The position numbers and the translations under genes were made by a program. From contig JFHB01000009.1 in assembly GCA_000729835.1 (NCBI GenBank), positions 124,001-188,000 of the forward strand: DNA of 64,000 nucleotides, in the 5' to 3' direction. The stretch comes from Atkinsonella hypoxylon. Lineage: Eukaryota; Ascomycota; Sordariomycetes; Hypocreales; Clavicipitaceae. Shown here in pieces: positions 58,542-64,000 of the stretch. Numbering within the stretch: position 1 is the stretch's first letter; the number at the start of each line of letters is the position of its first letter. The notes under the pieces were generated by a model, which was not told where the DNA came from, ran no database searches, and saw nothing but the letters and a program-made list of their open reading frames with translations.

Positions 58542-60414
58542 CAATAGACTACGTTATGGTAAAGGGTACAGCTCCTATAATTTTGCGTGTGTTTTACACG
58601 GATGTGGGAATCAATCTATCTAGCTAAACCGGTTTAGATACAGCGTTCGAGGATTTTCCGGTACAGCGCCAATTAGGCATACTTGTCTAGCATGTTCAAT
58701 AAATTGCTAAATAGGTTCCTTGGAACTGAGCAGCAGCCGCAGCCCCTTAAAATGGCTGATGCTGTGATTCGGCGTTGATGGGTTGAACGATGATCTCAGG
58801 TTTTACAAGTTTCGTTTTGATATAAAATTAACTGACTTCTTTCACCGAGTCTACAGCTCCACCCGTCTTTTCACCGAGCACCTGGCTTGACCTGACCATG
58901 GCGTGGGTCACGTGGCATAAAGCTACTCTTCTGATTGGCCTACTAAGCTTCGTATCACATGTTATAATTGGAGTGCTTAAACCGCATAGTTCTGCTGGAG
59001 AATTGCTATAAGAGCCATCTCAGGAAGGTAAACCTATCTTTTAGGCGAAAAAAAAAAAAAAAAGGTGTAGAGAAGGTATCTCTTTCCGTTGTTCCCAGGG
59101 GGTTTACTTGCTGCTGTGTGGTCCCAAAAATGCGTTTGCTGCGCGTTTTAATTGCGAATTACGAATTGATCGCAATTCAGACAAGAGATGATGACATAAT
59201 TTTTAGACCTGACCCATGGCACCACGTTGCGGAGATTTATAACGTAACAGGCGTCTGCAACAGCCGATCGGAAGATCGTCTAGACCGAAAACAAAGTTAG
59301 GTTAAAAGTCCTTATTTTATTGACAATATACGAAAAGCTAGCAAGGGGGGGAAGGGGGGGCACCCGCAAAAAGAGTTCTAACAGGGTTATTTTTTTTACA
59401 TGTACAACGTTAATAACGGCAGTGACAGATTCACCGTCACAAGTACACTGTCAGACACTATGTGTTTTCCTCGGAGCTTTTCTGGCCTAACGCAGGTCAA
59501 CTTACAACAGCGGAATCGCGTTAGAAAGATCACGAATGAGTTATTATGCGACAGGAAGCTGATTAGAGAGGTCCTGACAGGGTTGAGCCGGAGGATCAAC
59601 AGTCCAAAGTTGCAGGCATTACCAGGACAGGAATATTCCGCAACGACTACGGCAAAGGATAATTAGGGAGTAGGAACGCTTTTCGGGCCCGGCAGGCCCG
59701 TGTGTGCGACAATTCCTCCCATATAGAGTCCGTGTAGAGCCCACGTGAAGTCGGATGCAAGTTTCAAGTAGGTAGCTCGATGGGCAGTAGAGTTAACTTG
59801 AGGGAGTACTATTTGCAGGACCATCACCAGTTATTGCGTGCATGTGTGAATGCTGTATACTTGCACAAAGCCACGGGTTGATTGTGTTCTCGAGCATCTA
59901 CCAGAGCCTCAATGCTTCAATGCTTCTAGTCAAATAAGAGAGTGAAGAAATCGCAAAAATCATACATATACTCCATTGCTGAAGGTGACATCATCCCAAC
60001 GCCTGGCAATCAAGTCAGTCGGTCACCAAGTCAGGCATCATGTTAGGAAACAGAAAGTAACTGCCGTGGATAAAAGAAGAAAAGAAAAATCTCCGCTCTA
60101 TCTCGCGGCAGGCAACTGCGTCCGCCTAGAGCCACTTCCAATGGGATGCTGTAACTAACGCTATTCTGCACTGTGTCCAGAGCGCAATGACTCAGTAGAG
60201 AGTGCAGCCTTCGAATTTAGACGAGGTGGGCTAGAATAGCGCCGGGTGAGTTTTGGCGAGAAAGGCTCTGCGTTATAAACTCTGATTGTGGCAAAATGTT
60301 ATTTGGATAATGGAGTGAGTGGGTGTAACATAAGCGCTTCAGGATCAAAGATGGGTTGCAGAAAAATCCCAGTCAATATGAACATCATCTTGAAAGAGAG
60401 ATGTGGGCATGTTT

Positions 60415-60426
60415 TCTATATAAGAG
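60415..60426 (+). promoter_or_regulatory. Possible TATA box of the secreted-protein gene
   Basis: TCTATATAAGAG lies about 190 bp upstream of the start codon on the coding strand. Position and sequence fit a core promoter; no transcript start is known. Confidence 0.4.
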
Positions 60427-60440
60427 CGGCTGTGCCTCTC

Positions 60441-60452
60441 ACCACCACCACC

Positions 60453-60486
<34 letters not shown>

Positions 60487-60503
60487 TCATCAACAACAAC
60501 AAC
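60441..60503. repeat. Compound trinucleotide microsatellite (ACC)n(ATC)n(AAC)n
   Basis: About nine ACC, eight ATC and four AAC units follow each other directly, in the presumed leader of the secreted-protein gene. An overlapping frame would code for poly-histidine, but it has no protein context. Confidence 0.92.
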
Positions 60504-60617
60504 TTGCACATCTCACCCACCAACTGACCTCGCAACTTGGGGGACATAATCAGTCTTTCTCTCCTTCTTGCATTTGTTCAGCCTCAGCAACCACAATTAC
60601 CAACCCTCCGTTTCATC

Positions 60618-61161
60618 ATGCACGCCGCTGCCGCTCTGATTTGCTTCCTCCTGCCTCTATCTGTGGTCGCAAAAGTATGTGAATGCTATGTTGATAATCC
60701 CGAGGTGGCCAAGGAGCACAAGGACTCTAAGATAGTTCGCAAGAGCGGCTACAGCTGGGAGCTTACGGGAGATGTCTGCTTACAGTTTTACAATAGGGTA
60801 CGTTGAGTTTTTTTTTTTTTTTTTTAGTATTTTTGTTTGTTTTTCTTTTCGGGCTGCAGCGTTGTGGGTTGTGATGATGTACATTCTAAAACAGTACCTA
60901 TTCTGTAGGCCACTTACATTCATGGCATTGGGCAGGTAAGTGCTTCAATCCCCCTTCCCTTGCCAACTCGGACAACATGCTTACAGTGTTTATCAGTGCG
61001 CTGAACTTTCTACCGAAAAAATGAATGAGGATTGGTGGAGCAAATCCTGCGGGCAAGCGGGAGTGGTGAATGGGTTCTCTGTTTGGCTTCCAGATGCTAG
61101 CGCGCGTGACTATACCCAACCAGTACTAAAAGGAAAAAAAGCTTGGGGCAAATGCTTTTAG
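60618..61161 (+). CDS. Small secreted cysteine-rich protein, candidate effector
   Basis: There are three exons, 60618-60797, 60909-60935 and 60997-61161, all phase 0, giving 123 residues. The start is a clear signal peptide (MHAAAALICFLLPLSVVAK). The mature part has six cysteines (VCECY, DVCLQF, GQCAEL, KSCGQA and the final GKCF), an even number suited to three disulfides. It is rich in W, Y and charged residues. The middle exon has only nine codons; the acceptor at 60996 was chosen because the one at 60986 breaks the frame. I know no family for it. Size, secretion signal and cysteines are those of fungal effector-like proteins, and the gene sits at the edge of a repeat-rich, gene-poor region. 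Function is not known. Confidence 0.72.
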
Positions 61162-61619
61162 TTCATGAAACGGAATGCAATTCCACCATCGCACAGTCTT
61201 GTCGTGACGGGGAATGAGAAATTATCTGCATGCCCAGCGCAGCGCATTTTATACTAGAACGCACACTTTTTTTTGTCAACCACCTCGATGATCGACTTGA
61301 TAATGATATAGAATTAGAATTAGAATTAGAATGAAAAAGCAGATATTTCGCTCACATGCAGGTACCGGCACGACAATGACTCAGAACATAAAAACTACAA
61401 CATGTTGGGAGGACCAAGGGAGCAAGGGGGTTACAAGGCACACTAAGGTCTCTCTTTGTCTGCATCATGACACAGAATTGCACTTTACCCGTACCCCGTT
61501 CTACCCTCACGGTTCTCCCCAACTGGATCTTTGGAACACTCAGACCCTCAAAACTTTTGTCTCCTGCCGTCAAACGCCGTGTCGTAATTGCTTTATCAAT
61601 CGCACCCGAAATCTTTCAG
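61162..61619. other. Convergent intergenic region
   Basis: About 460 bp that is the 3' flank of both neighbours, with an AGAATT triple repeat at about 61313-61331. No gene is seen. Confidence 0.5.
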
Positions 61620-62556
61620 CTACTCAACACGCGGTCTCTTGCTCTCTGAGTCTTCGCCGTTCAAACCTTCCGCGTCAACCTCGCCGCGCGGTCTTGTCCT
61701 CCCAGTTCCTTCACAAACCTCTTCACATTCGCCTTCGTTAGTCCCGACTAGCCAGTTACCTTCTTCGTCGAAGTACTCATGCAAATTGTCTGCAGTGATC
61801 CATCCACCGCTGCCCGGCATCGGCGGCGGCAGGCCGCCATCTGTGGCGGCACGTAGGACACCAGTAAAACCGTCCACATACTCTCTTTCGACAGCGCCTT
61901 CGAAGACAATGTGATCGTAGTTATCGTCTTCATCCTCCTCACCGTTCACGGGGTCCGGATGTAAGTTGGAGCAGTTAGCAATCGCGTCGTAGAGTTTTTG
62001 TGCATCCGCTGGGTCCATCGGCAGAATTGTCAGGTCCGTCGTGTTGAAATCGTCATCATCATCCCTCCCATCAGAGAATTCGAGCTGCATCCACACTACG
62101 GTTGTGCTCGCACCGTCCTGGCTTGCGACCTGCTTAACTGCATGAATGGAGATGGAAGGGTAAGCTATCGAGACGCCACACTCGGTTCTTGGGCTGTAAA
62201 TTGTCAAGTCTCTGCAATTTCGTCAGAATATTGCCAAGTAATAGGGTATGATATGGACTGTCGCAAGCGAGGGTTTCGACATACTCCGAATTGGCAAAAA
62301 CTTCTACTGTCTGTTTCACTACCTGATCCGTATCGCCATTCGTGCTTGCAGCTGCGTTCTCAATACCAGGAGAGTCGACGGGAAAAATAGCTAATGTGCC
62401 ACATTGTGACTTAGGAATGGATGCTTCAGCTTCTTTCAGGTGGAAATGGAGTACTGGTTTGCCGCCGCTAAAAGACTCTGGCGTCTGAGTCTGGTAATCT
62501 GTGAGAGGGACGTAGTCCACCAGGGAGGGACGAGATCTGATCGTTGTGGTAAGCAT
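61620..62556 (-). CDS. ICln/LOT5-like protein (Voldacs domain)
   Basis: There are two exons, 62285-62556 and 61620-62211 (coding order; 73-bp intron), giving 287 residues; the join gives VEVFANSEDLTIYSPRTECGVSIAYPSISIHAVK. The N-terminal PH-like fold covers residues 1 to about 185 (SRPSLVDYVPLTDYQTQTPESFSGGKPVLHF, WMQLEFSDG). Acidic stretches (DGRDDDDDF, NGEEDEDDNYD) and a conserved helix (GWITADNLHEYFDEEGNW) follow, and then a basic tail with SKRPRVE, which could direct nuclear entry. In animals ICln escorts Sm proteins to the methylosome; yeast Lot5 is a related protein of unclear role. The N-terminal part and acidic loop fit this family well. The start at 62556 was chosen; an in-frame ATG at 62796 would add about 80 residues without family features. 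Confidence 0.8.
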
Positions 62557-62960
62557 AGCGAGGGTTGACGACGACTCGAAAAGAGAGGACAAGATCGAAT
62601 GAAACTGCTCCTCCTTTCGAGACTTCAGCCGTTCGCGATACAAATTCACATCGCGTGGCAACTGCCAGCTAACTGGTCCTGCCTTTCGCAAAGACGTTAT
62701 CTTATCAGGACTGGGTGGAGATGGGGGATGCTGACGTCTCTCCGCAGGATGGTGCCATGCAACAATTCTCTCTTCCTCCCATACAGCGCTCCGCAAGTAT
62801 TGTTAACAAAAGCTTGAATTGAACCGAGTTTGGATCCTTTTTTGGACGATTTGTTTGACCAACAAAACAAGATTCACAGGGTGTGGTTCGCACTGAAACT
62901 GTCGTACGCGCTACTAGGTACCAAGCTTCGCCGTCACGACATCGCGTTAGCCAGCGGTCT
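62557..62960. promoter_or_regulatory. Divergent promoter region
   Basis: About 400 bp between two genes read in opposite directions, so both promoters should lie here. No motif is recognised with confidence. Confidence 0.45.
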
Positions 62961-63581
62961 ATGCAACCGCAGCGGAACAAAGCAATGCATAACAATCGTA
63001 TGTGTCTCCGCAGTCGTGAATAACCGCAACTGAAGCATGTTCTGACGAATACAGGTCCTCATCCATTGCTTGAGCAAGTTCCTTTGACAGTTTCGCCCTT
63101 CGTTTCCCTGCCCACTGCGACTACTCTATCCTACAACTACAAGAAACTGCCATCCAATATACCACCCACAGGAATAGGTATTCCTACATCATCCGATGGC
63201 GCATCACAACAACCAAAGCCCCAATTCGTCGTTTCAGGATCCGGTCATGCTGCCCACCCCGATGAGATCAAAGAGTCATGCCGCGTCTTGCTAGCCCACG
63301 TCACAGATCTCCAGCAAAATGCCGAGAAGGAGTTGCTCGAATTTGAGGAGCGCATTCGACAGCGTGATTTAGCTGAAAAGAGAAAAGTGGCACCGGGATG
63401 GTTGGACAGTGACGCTAGACTGTTGCAGCCACAAAGAATTTCTGAACAGGGCGCGCCCTTACAGCAAACATCCCACGCTACAACTACGTCGGCGACTGCG
63501 GATAAGGGCAAGGACAAGGCCCCGCTGGATGACGAAGGGGCCCAACTGGATAGGGCCTTTGGTTTAATGGAATTGAAATGA
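62961..63581 (+). CDS. Small conserved-looking protein of unknown function
   Basis: There are two exons, 62961-62997 and 63055-63581, giving 187 residues. The short first exon supplies the only in-frame ATG (MQPQRNKAMHNN); the join gives NRPHPLLEQVPL. A proline- and serine-rich N-terminal half is followed by a helix with coiled-coil character (about residues 78-115, ESCRVLLAHVTDLQQNAEKELLEFEERIRQRDLAEKRK). A small conserved-looking block APGWLDSDARLLQP comes next, then a low-complexity, charged C-terminus. No signal peptide or membrane span is present. I do not recognise the family. Coding quality (long open frame, consistent intron, coiled coil) makes it likely to be a real gene. Confidence 0.65.
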
Positions 63582-63740
63582 ACTTGGGCAAGTGAGAAAC
63601 TGGCTCCAATACCAGAAGAAAATGTCACTACCGCGAGCCTGCATTACTCCCTCTCTACTTTGTAATGGCCCAAGTAGATTGGACGAGAACAGCAGAGTCA
63701 GAGCACAGAGTTGTTGTTTTTTCAACAGAACTGGTCGGCG

Positions 63741-64000
63741 CTAGACAGAAATCTGAGAGAGGATGGTGCTTGTTATTGCTGCAGTATATGAACGACTGTC
63801 ACTGGCGCAATTGGATGAAACGTCACCTTCAACGTGTTTAGGAGCTGCGCCCAGATCACACTCTTTCGCAGTAGCCCCGACTTTTTCCATCATATCGTTG
63901 CCAGTCGGTGCAAAGTTCAGACAAACGTCGAAGCTTGACCCAGGCTTTATTCTTGCAGTATCCATCCTTGGCGGAGTTTTGGATGGAATATCCTGTAAAG
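63741..64000 (-). CDS. Possible 3' end of a gene running off the window
   Basis: On the minus strand one frame is open from the window edge to a TGA at 63741-63743, about 86 codons (QDIPSKTPPRMDTARIKPG, FAPTGNDMMEKVGATAKECD, then a serine/alanine-rich end). There is no family feature. It converges on the neighbour at 63581, a common arrangement. It may be the C-terminus of a real protein or a chance open frame. Confidence 0.35.
   Translation of the reverse strand, partial: LQDIPSKTPPRMDTARIKPGSSFDVCLNFAPTGNDMMEKVGATAKECDLGAAPKHVEGDVSSNCASDSRSYTAAITSTILSQISV

Larger units (their letters stand above)
58547..60617. other. Gene-free stretch before the secreted-protein gene
   Basis: About 2 kb with A-tracts (about 59047-59062), G-rich runs (59345-59360) and short open frames only. 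A TATA-like TCTATATAAGAG lies at about 60415-60426, and a trinucleotide microsatellite at 60441-60503; both belong to the promoter or leader of the next gene. Confidence 0.5.

Noticed and set aside
60356..60682. 108-codon frame with a long histidine run
   Set aside because: The histidines come from the ACC/ATC microsatellite in the leader of the secreted-protein gene; no other protein-like context and no intron logic.

Overview
The window reads as nuclear DNA of a filamentous ascomycete. Introns are short (about 40-110 bp) with GT...AG borders, genes are widely spaced on both strands, and the proteins are fungal (Mid1, Yop1, Sen2, Spo11, Sgt1, lanosterol synthase, Jen1-type and OPT transporters). 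Repeated CCTAGGTA-type palindromes and the general protein character suggest a Sordariomycete, probably Hypocreales. That placement is inference; no marker gene fixes it.

Layout. Positions 1-41 kb are ordinary core genome. They hold yop1 (1056-1847, +), mid1 (3181-5187, +), an IRC22/TRAP-alpha-like ER protein (5970-6959, +), a large SNF2-RING helicase of the IRC20/SHPRH type (7811-12309, -), mS41/FYV4 (12817-13512, +), a Jen1-type carboxylate transporter (14867-16545, -), an oligopeptide transporter (17940-20634, -), ceramide glucosyltransferase (22012-23701, -), sen2 (25207-26886, +), a gamma-butyrobetaine-dioxygenase-type oxygenase (27401-28966, +), sgt1 (29334-30840, -), lanosterol synthase (31830-34203, -), spo11 (34866-36413, +), a YAR1-like ankyrin protein (36612-37275, +) and a PAF-acetylhydrolase-like lipase (38825-40595, -). 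Most gene models were rebuilt exon by exon, and every join keeps the reading frame.

From about 40.6 kb the character changes. One intact amino-acid permease (44109-46034, +) is followed by about 14.5 kb without a convincing intact gene (46.0-60.6 kb). This stretch holds a reading frame broken by a stop (47.4-48.1 kb), a possible transcription-factor remnant (50.2 kb), a clearly broken monocarboxylate-type MFS gene (51.8-52.8 kb), and an AT-rich zone of small mobile-element relics. The relics include a solo-LTR-like repeat with a 5-bp target duplication, three inverted-repeat elements and a family with copies at 41.0 and 55.8 kb.

The right end returns to genes: a small secreted six-cysteine protein (60618-61161, +), an ICln/LOT5-like protein (61620-62556, -), a conserved-looking protein of unknown function (62961-63581, +) and a possible gene running off the edge (63741-64000, -).

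The genes are mostly unlinked housekeeping functions: membrane shaping and ER, calcium entry, DNA repair, meiosis, mitoribosome, tRNA splicing, sterol and sphingolipid synthesis, carnitine synthesis and nutrient uptake. I see no convincing biosynthetic cluster or new multi-gene system. The most notable material is the relic-rich island at 41-60 kb and the candidate secreted effector at its edge.
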